In this document: piece after piece, positions 20,742-27,598 of the stretch | Numbering within the stretch: the stretch's first letter is position 1 | Layout of the letters: each line of letters starts with the position of its first letter | IMG/VR virus record: IMGVR_UViG_3300000553_000253 | Location: 1-28,726 of that record | From: a virus | Strand: one strand, 5' to 3' | DNA: 28,726 bases | The notes under the pieces: model-generated | The model's input: the letters and a program-made list of their open reading frames with translations, nothing else | Database searches by the model: none | Told to the model about the DNA's origin: nothing | Made by a program: the position numbers and the translations under genes

Positions 20742-23091
20742 CAAAGAGGCCCTAGAGTTCCTGCAGCGGGTGCGCCCCGGCGGTCCGTGGGTCCTCACAG
20801 CAATATCACCAAATCCGGCCCCCACTGAGACGAAGACATTTACTGTCTTCCAGACTGATGATTTAGTGCAGTGGGTTGAGGATAGGGATGGTAGGAAGAA
20901 CATCTACTGGACTGTGAACGCCCTGAACAGGGCGGCCACCACAAAGCCCAGCAAGGAGGATGTGGATAGCCTCTTGTTTCTACACGTGGATGTCGATCCT
21001 GATAAGGGCAAGGAGATTGAGGTAGAGCGCAAGCGTATCCTCGCCAAGCTAAAGGACTTCAAACCACGTCCAACAATAGTTCTCGATAGCGGGGGCGGCT
21101 ATCAGGCATTCTGGAAACTGGACGAGCCCCTGTACGTCGGTGGCGATCCAATAAGAATATCAGATGCGGAGGCGTACAACCAGCAACTTGAGGTTTTGTT
21201 GGGCGGAGATCACACGCACAACTGTGATCGAATCATGCGGCTGCCCGGCACGACAAACATACCAAACGAAAAGAAGCGCAAGGCGGGACGCGTAGAAGTC
21301 AAGGCCACGGTAGTGTGGTTTGATGAGGGCTCTTACTCCTTATCAGATTTCATCCCGGCCCAGCGGGTGCAGACTGGGACCAGCACCAGCACCGCCAAGG
21401 GCGTGCAGCTGAGCGGCAACCTGCCGACGGTTCTGATAGATGATCTGCCTGAGCAGGTCACGCCGCGCACCCGGATGCTCATTGTACAGGGCGGCGACCC
21501 CGATGATCCAACGCACTACGCGTCACGGTCAGAAGTGCTGTTCGCGGTGTGCTGCCAGCTGGTGCGCGCCGGGTGCAGCGATGACACGATCGCCGCTGTC
21601 ATCCTGGACCCCGACTACGATATCAGCGCCAGCGTGCGCGCCGCCAGGCGGCCAGTGGAGTACGCGGCCCGGCAGATACAGCGCGCCCGCGAGAACGTGG
21701 TGGCGCCCATGCTCCAGGTTCTCAACGAGAAGCACGCGGTCATAGCCGACCTGGGCGGCAAGTGCCGCATCATCAGCGAAGTCATGGACAGCGGCATGGG
21801 GCGCACCCGCATCAGCAAGCAATCGTTCGAGGACTTCCGTAACCGCTACATGCATATCAAGGTTGAGGTTGGTAAAAACGAGAAGGGCGAAGTGCAGATG
21901 AAGCCGGCTGGTCACTGGTGGCTCAACCACCCGATGCGCAGGCAGTACACCACCATGGTCTTTGCCCCTGGGCGGGAGGTGGAAGATTCCTTCAACTTGT
22001 GGAAGGGCTTTGCCTGTGAGGCCATTCCCGGCAAGGGGCATGAGCTCTACCTTGAACACATGCTGCAGAACATATGTGGCGGCAACCAGGACCACTACGA
22101 TTACTTGATCCGCTGGCTGGCCCGCGCCGTGCAGCAGCCCGGTTCGCCGGGTGAGGTCGCCGTGGTGCTGCGGGGCGGCCAGGGCACGGGCAAGGGCACG
22201 TTCATCAAGGAATTTGGCGCGCTGTGGGGCCGCCACTTTCTACAGGTGGCGGCGGCCAAGCACTTGGTGGGTAACTTCAACTCACACCTGCGGGACTGCG
22301 TCGTTCTGTTCGCGGACGAGGCTTTCTTCGCCGGCGATAAGCAGCACGAAGGCGTGCTGAAGACGCTCGTGACGGAAGAGACTTTCATAATTGAAGGCAA
22401 GGGCGTGGACGCCGAGGCGGCGGCCAACTGCACTCACTTGTTGATGGCTACGAACAAGGACTGGGCCGTGCCGGCTGGCGCGGACGAGCGACGCTTCCTG
22501 GTCCTGGACGTGGGCAGCGGGGCCAAGCAGGATGCGACCTACTTCGCGGCCCTGCGGCGCGCCATGGCCAACGGGGGCCGGGAGTCGCTGCTGCACTATT
22601 TGATGACAATTGACCTAGAGGAGTGGGAGGTCCGCTCCGTACCGAAGACCGAGGCGCTGAAGGAGCAGAAGCTGTTCAGCCTCGGGACCGAGGAGCAGTG
22701 GTGGCTGGAGCGTCTGACCGACGGGCGCACCGTGGCCTCCAACGCCGAATGGTTGACCGAGGTGCCCAAGGAAAAGCTCCAGGCTGACTACCAGCGGTAT
22801 TGTGAGGGCCAGCGCATCATGCGCCGCATAAGCCCCACGGCGCTGGGCAGGTTCCTAAACCGCGTGCTGCCGCACCCGTGGCCCCGCAGCGCCCAGCGCC
22901 TGGCCAACATAGAGAAGACAACGGCCGATGGGCGCATTGAATTGGTCAAGGAGCGGGCCTACTGGTACTCGCTACCGAACCTACAGGTGTGTCGTGACGA
23001 ATGGGACCGGCTGTACGGTGGCTCCTGGGCGTGGCCAACCGAGGAAGATGAACCGCCCAGGCCGCAGCGCGCGGTCGGGGAACCCTACTAG
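20728..23091 (+). CDS. Primase-helicase (AEP PrimPol plus SF3 helicase)
   Basis: A 787-residue replication protein. Residues 1-220 form an archaeo-eukaryotic-type primase-polymerase: FLHVDVDPDKG holds the metal-binding Asp88 and Asp90, followed by SGGGYQAFWKL and CDRIMRLPGTTNIPN. The C-terminal half is an SF3/D5-type helicase (DUF5906-like) with Walker A RGGQGTGKGTF at 482-492, Walker B VVLFADEAFF with Asp530, sensor LLMATNKDW, and the DERRF arginine. One protein could thus unwind DNA and make primers for the polymerase. GTG 20728 lies inside the end of the endonuclease gene. The first 600 bases are AT-richer than the rest, which suggests a junction. The AGAAGCACAGGA element overlaps its stop. 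Confidence 0.9.
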   Translation: MNTGSKEALEFLQRVRPGGPWVLTAISPNPAPTETKTFTVFQTDDLVQWVEDRDGRKNIYWTVNALNRAATTKPSKEDVDSLLFLHVDVDPDKGKEIEVERKRILAKLKDFKPRPTIVLDSGGGYQAFWKLDEPLYVGGDPIRISDAEAYNQQLEVLLGGDHTHNCDRIMRLPGTTNIPNEKKRKAGRVEVKATVVWFDEGSYSLSDFIPAQRVQTGTSTSTAKGVQLSGNLPTVLIDDLPEQVTPRTRMLIVQGGDPDDPTHYASRSEVLFAVCCQLVRAGCSDDTIAAVILDPDYDISASVRAARRPVEYAARQIQRARENVVAPMLQVLNEKHAVIADLGGKCRIISEVMDSGMGRTRISKQSFEDFRNRYMHIKVEVGKNEKGEVQMKPAGHWWLNHPMRRQYTTMVFAPGREVEDSFNLWKGFACEAIPGKGHELYLEHMLQNICGGNQDHYDYLIRWLARAVQQPGSPGEVAVVLRGGQGTGKGTFIKEFGALWGRHFLQVAAAKHLVGNFNSHLRDCVVLFADEAFFAGDKQHEGVLKTLVTEETFIIEGKGVDAEAAANCTHLLMATNKDWAVPAGADERRFLVLDVGSGAKQDATYFAALRRAMANGGRESLLHYLMTIDLEEWEVRSVPKTEALKEQKLFSLGTEEQWWLERLTDGRTVASNAEWLTEVPKEKLQADYQRYCEGQRIMRRISPTALGRFLNRVLPHPWPRSAQRLANIEKTTADGRIELVKERAYWYSLPNLQVCRDEWDRLYGGSWAWPTEEDEPPRPQRAVGEPY

Positions 23092-23101
23092 AAGCACAGG
23101 A
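23090..23101 (+). promoter_or_regulatory. AGAAGCACAGGA start-site element, copy 5
   Basis: Exact copy beginning within the stop codon of the primase-helicase gene, seven bases before ATG 23109. Confidence 0.75.
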
Positions 23102-23108
23102 GACTACC

Positions 23109-23672
23109 ATGGATGAATATGACATCAGCCACTTGGACGCGGCTTGGGCCTTGGACTCTGGCGTGGAACGGGTGCGGGAGTTCCACGAAGCGTTTGACAT
23201 CGTGTGCGAGAATTCGCCCTGGTTGCCTGAGCTGACCCAGGGCGACCGCCGCCTGCTGCACGGCTACGCCCGCCAGCTGGGCCGCATCGCAGCCGAGCTC
23301 AAGGCCCAGGCAGCCGAGGCCAACGGCCTGGGGCGCCACGCCCTGGGCCGGCTGCTGGTGCGGCTACAGCTGCACGTGGAAGAGACTGGTGAGCTGGCCG
23401 ACGCCTACGTGGCGCAGGACATGGTGGCCGTGTTCGATGCGCTGACAGACATCTCGTATGTCAGCGATGGCACCTATCTCACGCACGGTCTCGGCGCGCT
23501 GAAGGTGGCCGGGGACGAGGAAGTCCACGCCAGCAACATGTCCAAGCTGGACGCGAACGGGCGGCCCATCATTCACCTGTCGGGCCGCGTCGTTAAGTCC
23601 GATCAGTACCGGCCACCGAACCTGGCGGGGGTGCTGGAAAAATATCGTGATAGAATGGCCGGGGGCGGCTGA
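23109..23672 (+). CDS. MazG-like nucleotide pyrophosphohydrolase
   Basis: A 187-residue all-alpha NTP pyrophosphatase (PRA-PH/MazG-type). The metal-binding pattern is visible as HVEETGELADAYVAQD followed by VFDALTDISYVSDG, that is EExxE and then DxxxD. RVREFHEAFD at the N terminus and LGRLLVRLQ before the motif match the family. It would hydrolyse a nucleoside triphosphate to the monophosphate and pyrophosphate. In this setting dUTP or dTTP is a plausible substrate, removing the competitor of a modified nucleotide, but the sequence does not decide. A dedicated AGAAGCACAGGA start element precedes it. Confidence 0.8.
   Translation: MDEYDISHLDAAWALDSGVERVREFHEAFDIVCENSPWLPELTQGDRRLLHGYARQLGRIAAELKAQAAEANGLGRHALGRLLVRLQLHVEETGELADAYVAQDMVAVFDALTDISYVSDGTYLTHGLGALKVAGDEEVHASNMSKLDANGRPIIHLSGRVVKSDQYRPPNLAGVLEKYRDRMAGGG
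23648..23656 (+). promoter_or_regulatory. Possible extended -10 promoter
   Basis: TGATAGAAT, identical to 15835-15843, lies in the last codons of the MazG-like gene, about 100 bases before ATG 23757. No -35 box is visible. The 84-base leader between stop and start contains GCCTCT (23678) and AGAGGC (23725), which could pair across a large loop. Confidence 0.3.
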
Positions 23673-23756
23673 AGAAAGCCTCTATCATTACGGTCTGTCC
23701 CTCCATAGGTTGTGGTCATCGGGCAGAGGCCCAAATAGAAAAAGAGGATTACCACC

Positions 23757-24047
23757 ATGGCCGACGAAGCCGCCAAGACCCCCGCCGCCCCCAAGGTGCC
23801 CACCCATCACGTGACCGTTTCCGTCGGTGAAGGCGAAGCCGCCAAGACCCTGACCCTGACCCAGTTCGCCGCGACCAGCGACGGCAAGAAGGTCATCAAG
23901 GAAGCCGGCATCGACAAGGGGGACATCGGTTCCTTCACCAGCAACCGCGCCGCCAAGATCATCGTCCGCGCGCTGCGCCCGCACCTGCCGCGCGCTGCGG
24001 CCAAGGTGGCCGACGGCGCCGAGCCGGCGGTGGCCCAGGCCGCCTAA
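23757..24047 (+). CDS. Small Ala-rich phage protein
   Basis: A 96-residue protein with Ala- and Pro-rich ends. The middle (HVTVSVGEGEAAKTLTLTQF, then DGKKVIKEAG) looks folded and the C terminus is again Ala-rich. ATG 23757 has AGAGGA before it. Codon use is that of highly GC-biased, perhaps well-expressed genes. It is followed by a short gap and then an intrinsic terminator, so it ends a transcription unit. No domain is recognised; function unknown. Confidence 0.65.
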   Translation: MADEAAKTPAAPKVPTHHVTVSVGEGEAAKTLTLTQFAATSDGKKVIKEAGIDKGDIGSFTSNRAAKIIVRALRPHLPRAAAKVADGAEPAVAQAA

Positions 24048-24110
24048 CCAGCACGAGTTCCGCGCGGTCGGATCCTGAACAGCCCCCCAGCCGATGGCCG
24101 CGTAGAATAG

Positions 24111-24145
24111 AGGCCCCCAGGTTAGCGCCTGGGGGCCTTGATTTT
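24111..24145 (+). terminator. Intrinsic terminator
   Basis: AGGCCCCCAGG at 24111-24121 pairs perfectly with CCTGGGGGCCT at 24128-24138 around a six-base loop, followed by TGATTTT. It separates the upstream unit from the methyltransferase gene, whose start element begins one base after the T tract. Confidence 0.85.
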
Positions 24146-24157
24146 AGAAGCACAGGA
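24146..24157 (+). promoter_or_regulatory. AGAAGCACAGGA start-site element, copy 6
   Basis: Exact copy directly after the terminator T tract, seven bases before GTG 24165. Because a terminator precedes it, transcripts reaching it either read through or start within a few bases of it. Confidence 0.75.
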
Positions 24158-24164
24158 ATACATC

Positions 24165-24872
24165 GTGAAAACTCTTGACTTATTCAGCTGCCTTGGTTTC
24201 CACGCCCTTGGCCTAAGCTACGCGGGTCTCACAGATACAGCGGCCTTTTGTGAATCAAATCCATGGCGCCGGCGTGTGCTGGCGGCGAGATTTCCTGGAG
24301 TACCTATCCATGAAGATGTTAAAACCATCAACCCCCCCCGTGCAGACATCTGTTTTGGTGGGCCGCCCTGCCAAGGAACCAGCGTCAGCGCCGCCATCCA
24401 TGGTTACCGAACAGGCAGAACTCTCTTCCCGGAAATGTTCCAGGCGGGCCAGAAGGCGGGCGTTCAATGGTATGTCGTGGAGCAGCCCCCCGGAGCTTCG
24501 GCGTGGGAAGCCGAAGTCAATAACCATTTTTCCAGCGTTGGCCTCCACTGTGGAAGACTTGAATTTGGTGCTAATGACCTTGGTGCGCCTTATCTTCGCA
24601 GAAGAGTGTACATTTTTGCCTGCGCCAGCCTGTCGAGATTGGAGGTCGCCTGGGCTACGATCCCACGAGCGATTGAAGAAGCCAAGGGGGCAGCAGCTGC
24701 CCGAGGTGATTGGGACCCGAATTCCATCCCTGCTTTTGGAATGGACACTTGGCGCGCCGAAGGGGTTTACGATCGTAGACAAAGAATAGAAGCATTGGGA
24801 GATAGCAATCCCCCCGCCATGGCACATGTGGTCGGTCTCATGTTGAGAGAGGCTGGGGTGGATAAAATCTAA
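24165..24872 (+). CDS. C5-cytosine DNA methyltransferase 2
   Basis: A 235-residue methyltransferase. Motif I is LDLFSCLGFHALGLSYAG. Motif IV is FGGPPCQGTS with Cys69. Motif VI appears as VVEQPPG with Glu106, so the usual ENV is changed to EQP. LRRRVYIFAC is motif VIII, and ALGDSNPPAMAHVVGLML corresponds to IX-X. The target-recognition region is minimal. GTG 24165 is preferred over the upstream TTG 24138, which lies in the terminator. Codon use is AT-richer than in most neighbours, and it is unlike the first methyltransferase in sequence, so the two are probably independent acquisitions. It likely protects phage DNA from host restriction; specificity unknown. Confidence 0.87.
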   Translation: MKTLDLFSCLGFHALGLSYAGLTDTAAFCESNPWRRRVLAARFPGVPIHEDVKTINPPRADICFGGPPCQGTSVSAAIHGYRTGRTLFPEMFQAGQKAGVQWYVVEQPPGASAWEAEVNNHFSSVGLHCGRLEFGANDLGAPYLRRRVYIFACASLSRLEVAWATIPRAIEEAKGAAAARGDWDPNSIPAFGMDTWRAEGVYDRRQRIEALGDSNPPAMAHVVGLMLREAGVDKI

Positions 24873-24895
24873 TGCTTTGTCGAGATTAATCATTG

Positions 24896-24915
24896 CGCCC
24901 CGCTCCGGCGGGGCG
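24896..24915 (+). other. GC-rich hairpin before the leader repeat
   Basis: CGCCCCGC (24896-24903) and GCGGGGCG (24908-24915) form a perfect 8-bp stem with a TCCG loop, downstream of the methyltransferase stop. No T tract follows, so it is not a classical terminator. Its 3' arm overlaps the first six bases of the 36-bp repeat. Confidence 0.6.
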
Positions 24916-24945
24916 TAGGTCTACTCTCAGAAGCACAGGAGCTAC
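24910..24945 (+). repeat. 36-bp leader repeat, copy 2
   Basis: Exact match of 7914-7949, ending in the AGAAGCACAGGA element plus GCTAC, four bases before ATG 24950. The downstream genes of the two copies are unrelated in sequence, so the leader itself seems to have been copied or conserved. Confidence 0.85.
24929..24940 (+). promoter_or_regulatory. AGAAGCACAGGA start-site element, copy 7
   Basis: Exact copy inside the second 36-bp repeat, nine bases before ATG 24950. Confidence 0.75.
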
Positions 24946-24949
24946 ACCA

Positions 24950-25093
24950 ATGAAGATCAGCCGTCGCAACACCGCCAACGCCCAGGCGAAAGCCGAGAAA
25001 CGCGCCGTTGGTAAGAAGACCAGCCGCTATGCCGCCAAGGTGGCCGCCGAGAAGGCCCGCCTGGCCACACAGGAAGGTCCAAAGAAGAAATAG
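24950..25093 (+). CDS. Tiny basic protein, 47 residues
   Basis: A 47-residue protein, very rich in Lys, Arg and Ala (SRRNTANAQAKAEKRAVGKK and ending in PKKK). It would be strongly positively charged and mostly helical, which suggests binding to nucleic acid or to an acidic protein. ATG 24950 follows the 36-bp leader repeat with its AGGAG core, a strong start context. No family is recognised. In a phage early region, such a protein could be a host-takeover factor, but nothing in the sequence shows this. Confidence 0.65.
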   Translation: MKISRRNTANAQAKAEKRAVGKKTSRYAAKVAAEKARLATQEGPKKK

Positions 25094-25132
25094 GGCTTGG
25101 TGCCGGTGGGGCGCACGGCGCAGGGTGTGCGT

Positions 25133-25144
25133 AGAAGCACAGGA
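25133..25144 (+). promoter_or_regulatory. AGAAGCACAGGA start-site element, copy 8
   Basis: Exact copy, eight bases before GTG 25153. A short dyad, CGCAC and GTGCG at 25112-25131, precedes it. Confidence 0.7.
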
Positions 25145-25152
25145 CCCCCGCC

Positions 25153-25398
25153 GTGGCAACCATCGTCACCTTGCCTAGCCGCCCCACCAGCGCCCACAGC
25201 CTACCCAAGGGGGTGGACGTGTGCGCCCTGCAGACACGGGATGGCTGGCGCGCCCAGCGCGTGGAGTGGTTCTGGTCCTACAGCTGCGGCGTCGAAGGCT
25301 GGGACTGCGATTACAGCTGGGACTGCGATGTTATCTGGGCCACCCGCGCTGGCTGTGAGCAGGCCATCGTGGCCAAGTACGGGAGAGTTTCAAGATGA
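25153..25398 (+). CDS. Small Trp/Cys-rich protein
   Basis: An 81-residue protein starting at GTG, supported by the AGAAGCACAGGA element. Its middle is rich in Trp, Cys and Asp (WFWSYSCGVEGWDCDYSWDC), with the unit WDCDYS/WDCDVI repeated once. The underlying DNA repeats GCTGGGACTGCGAT 18 bases apart, so a short in-frame duplication is likely. Five Cys could bind metal, though the spacing is not that of a classical zinc finger. The end overlaps the next gene as ATGA. An overlapping frame (25097-25414) is judged a shadow. Confidence 0.65.
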   Translation: MATIVTLPSRPTSAHSLPKGVDVCALQTRDGWRAQRVEWFWSYSCGVEGWDCDYSWDCDVIWATRAGCEQAIVAKYGRVSR

Positions 25399-25781
25399 GC
25401 TACTGGTGCGATGATCAAAGGCTAAACATTGAACAACGGCGTCTTGACGCCTACCAAGCAGAGGTTCACAAGAAAATGACAACCCTATCCCACAACGGTC
25501 TGGTCCTATTCGACGACCATAAGGACCGCCCGGCCCCGCGCGCCACCCACCTGCCGGTGGACCCCGCCGTGCGGGCTGCGGCGCACGCCCTGGCCGCCCG
25601 CAGCAGCGACCTGACCCGCGCCTGCACCATGCCGGTCATGACGCCCGCCGTGCTGGCCCGCGCCGTGCGCCAGGCCGCCGAGGCCGAACTGGAGTCCCAG
25701 ACTATCCGCCTCAAGCTGGAGGCCCAGGTGGAACAGCTGCGGCTGCAGGAAGAGCGTGATGCGAAGGCTGCGGGCCAATGA
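25395..25781 (+). CDS. Hypothetical protein with C-terminal coiled coil
   Basis: A 128-residue protein starting in ATGA overlap with the upstream gene. The N-terminal 35 residues are mixed charge. A central part contains APRATHLPVDPAVRAAAHAL. The last 45 residues form a probable coiled coil (AEAELESQTIRLKLEAQVEQ). The first 100 bases or so are AT-richer than the rest. No catalytic motif is visible. It overlaps the next gene as ATGA, so the genes from 25153 to 27817 look like one unit. Function unknown. Confidence 0.65.
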   Translation: MSYWCDDQRLNIEQRRLDAYQAEVHKKMTTLSHNGLVLFDDHKDRPAPRATHLPVDPAVRAAAHALAARSSDLTRACTMPVMTPAVLARAVRQAAEAELESQTIRLKLEAQVEQLRLQEERDAKAAGQ

Positions 25782-25963
25782 CGGAGGACGTCCAACCCAA
25801 GCCAGCGGCGCCCAAACCCACCTACCTGGGCGATGGTGTCTACGCCAGCTTTGACGGCTACCAGATATGGCTGGCCGTTAACCACCACAGCCACAAGGTC
25901 GTGGCCCTGGAGCCAGACGTCATGTCTTCCCTCCTGGACTACGCAAGGAGTATATGGGGATGA
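25778..25963 (+). CDS. Small conserved phage protein
   Basis: A 61-residue protein in ATGA overlap with the previous gene. After a Pro/Lys-rich N terminus it reads YLGDGVYASFDGYQIWLAVN, a pattern I have seen in small phage proteins of unknown function, and then KVVALEPDVMSSLLDYA. It is compact and looks like a beta-rich domain followed by one helix. The stop overlaps the start of the ATPase-like gene. Function unknown. Confidence 0.7.
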   Translation: MTEDVQPKPAAPKPTYLGDGVYASFDGYQIWLAVNHHSHKVVALEPDVMSSLLDYARSIWG

Positions 25964-27264
25964 TTGTTCACTCCACGCCCGGCCTGCTGGACATCCGCAG
26001 CATCACCACCATGGGCCTGAGCGCCAAGCCCAACAGCGACAATCCAATCGGCATGTTCGGCACGGGGCTGAAGTACGCGATCGCGGTGCTGGTGCGCCAC
26101 GGCGCGCGGCCCGTGGTCTGGATCGGTAAGGACCACTACGAGTTCTTTTCCATCGAGGATGGGTTCCGAGGCAAGCCCTACCAGCACCTGACCATGCGCC
26201 TGCAGAAGTTTACGTTGACCAGGGCGCGGAACACGCCGCTACCGTTCACGACCGAGTACGGCCGGAACTGGAAGGTGTGGATGGCCTTCAGGGAGCTGGA
26301 ATCCAACACGCGGGATGAGGGCGGCATCACCACCCGAGAGGCGCCCGGCTACGCCTTTGCGGGCGTGGAGGGGATGACAACAATCATCGTGGACTTCGCC
26401 GATTACGAGGAGGCCTGGGCCAACCGCGATGACGTGTTCCTGCCTGGCGGGCTGAGCGTGCGGCAGCAGTCGGAGGGGATGCAGGTGCTGGATGGCGAGT
26501 CCAGCCGCCTCTACTACCGTGGCCTGCGGGCCATGGACCTGAGCAAGCCCACCCTGCGGACCTACAACATCCTGGCCGGCATCGAGCTGACCGAGGATCG
26601 CACCTTCAAGTACGAGTTCCAGGTCAAGGACGTACTGGCCCGGCACATCATGCAGTCGGACGACGATGACCTTATCCGGGCCGTGCTGAAGGCGGATGAC
26701 AAGCACTGGGAGCATGAGCTCCCCTTCCCGCAGTACGCGACGCCGGGGCCGGCGTTCCACCGTGTGATGGCTGACCGCCAGGCCGGCACCTACAGCCGGG
26801 CCAGCCTGGGCTATTACGCCCGGCACGACCCGCGCCCCCTGCCCCCGTCCGATACGGTCTGGCAGACCCACCCCACGCCGTGGGTGCTGGACGTGGATAC
26901 CATCGTCGATAACAACGGCGTGATTGCCGTGAAGCAGGTGAACGGCGGCGGCGCCGTGCTGGGCGAGCCCTACGGCTACGAGGGCCGCTGGTCGGCCGTG
27001 GCCTGGGCCGTGCTGGCGCGCCTGGGTATGCCCGTGCCTGCGCCCGATGGTGTAGGTCCGGCCGACGGCGCACCGGACCCCAGCGACGCCGCTGCGCCGG
27101 AGCCAGCCGAGATGACGGAAGAGGAAGCCCTGGCGCACATGGACGTGGAGGACGAACTGGACCCCACGGGTGAGGAACGCGCGGCGCATGATGCAGCTGT
27201 GGCCGAGGATAATGCGGCCATGGCGATACGCTCTGGGGACATGGATGAAGAAGAAGGCCGATAG
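25960..27264 (+). CDS. Possible GHKL-type ATP-binding protein
   Basis: A 434-residue protein. The N-terminal segment MIVHSTPGLLDIRSITTMG is followed by DNPIGMFGTGLKYAIAVLVR. The GxFGTGLK motif resembles the glycine-rich box of GHKL ATPases (gyrase B, Hsp90, histidine kinases), where it closes over ATP. I see no clear N-box, and no phospho-acceptor His domain, so enzymatic activity is unproven. The middle has many aromatic and acidic residues (VDFADYEEAWANRDDVF). The last 80 residues are acidic and low in complexity. ATG 25960 is nine bases after AAGGAG; ATG 25954 is the alternative. The stop lies beyond the next gene's start. Confidence 0.6.
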   Translation: MIVHSTPGLLDIRSITTMGLSAKPNSDNPIGMFGTGLKYAIAVLVRHGARPVVWIGKDHYEFFSIEDGFRGKPYQHLTMRLQKFTLTRARNTPLPFTTEYGRNWKVWMAFRELESNTRDEGGITTREAPGYAFAGVEGMTTIIVDFADYEEAWANRDDVFLPGGLSVRQQSEGMQVLDGESSRLYYRGLRAMDLSKPTLRTYNILAGIELTEDRTFKYEFQVKDVLARHIMQSDDDDLIRAVLKADDKHWEHELPFPQYATPGPAFHRVMADRQAGTYSRASLGYYARHDPRPLPPSDTVWQTHPTPWVLDVDTIVDNNGVIAVKQVNGGGAVLGEPYGYEGRWSAVAWAVLARLGMPVPAPDGVGPADGAPDPSDAAAPEPAEMTEEEALAHMDVEDELDPTGEERAAHDAAVAEDNAAMAIRSGDMDEEEGR

Positions 27265-27565
27265 CGCCCAGCAGGACCTCTTCGCAGCCCCACCCGCCCA
27301 GGCAAGCCCCACGGGTGAGACGGAGGTGTGCCGCGTCTGGCCCTTTGGGATGTGTGTCCGCGTTGAGACCGCGCCGGGCGTGGCCTGGGAGATGCCCAAC
27401 CCCACGCCCAGTGGGCGCGTCTACAACCCCGCCGGCCTGGCCAACAGCGTCCGCACCGTGGGGCGCGTGCGCCTGGACCGCTGGGTTAGAATTAATGACG
27501 CCGGTGAGGATAAGTCATTGCAGGGACGGCTCATCGCTGGTAGCTCTGGGGTAGACAACAGCTAG
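27245..27565 (+). CDS. Hypothetical protein
   Basis: A 106-residue protein whose ATG lies inside the last codons of the ATPase-like gene. It begins with a basic arm (MKKKADSAQQDLFAAPP), followed by a beta-rich part (CRVWPFGMCVRVETAPG) and ends with GRVRLDRWVRINDAG. The final 70 bases or so are AT-richer. No domain is recognised. Tight overlap suggests co-translation with the upstream gene; function unknown. Confidence 0.6.
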   Translation: MKKKADSAQQDLFAAPPAQASPTGETEVCRVWPFGMCVRVETAPGVAWEMPNPTPSGRVYNPAGLANSVRTVGRVRLDRWVRINDAGEDKSLQGRLIAGSSGVDNS

Positions 27566-27598
27566 GAGCAGTACAATCCCCCGCCCAACCCCGCCAAG

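Noticed and set aside
24250-24789. Overlapping frames on both strands in the second methyltransferase gene
   Set aside because: The methyltransferase frame has ordered motifs I, IV, VI, VIII and IX-X. The others have none.
24896-24915. Intrinsic terminator after the second methyltransferase
   Set aside because: A perfect stem but with no T tract, so it was kept only as a hairpin of unknown role.
26239-27405. Long antisense open frame of 388 codons
   Set aside because: It lies opposite the ATPase-like and following genes, has no ribosome-binding site and the composition expected of a shadow frame.
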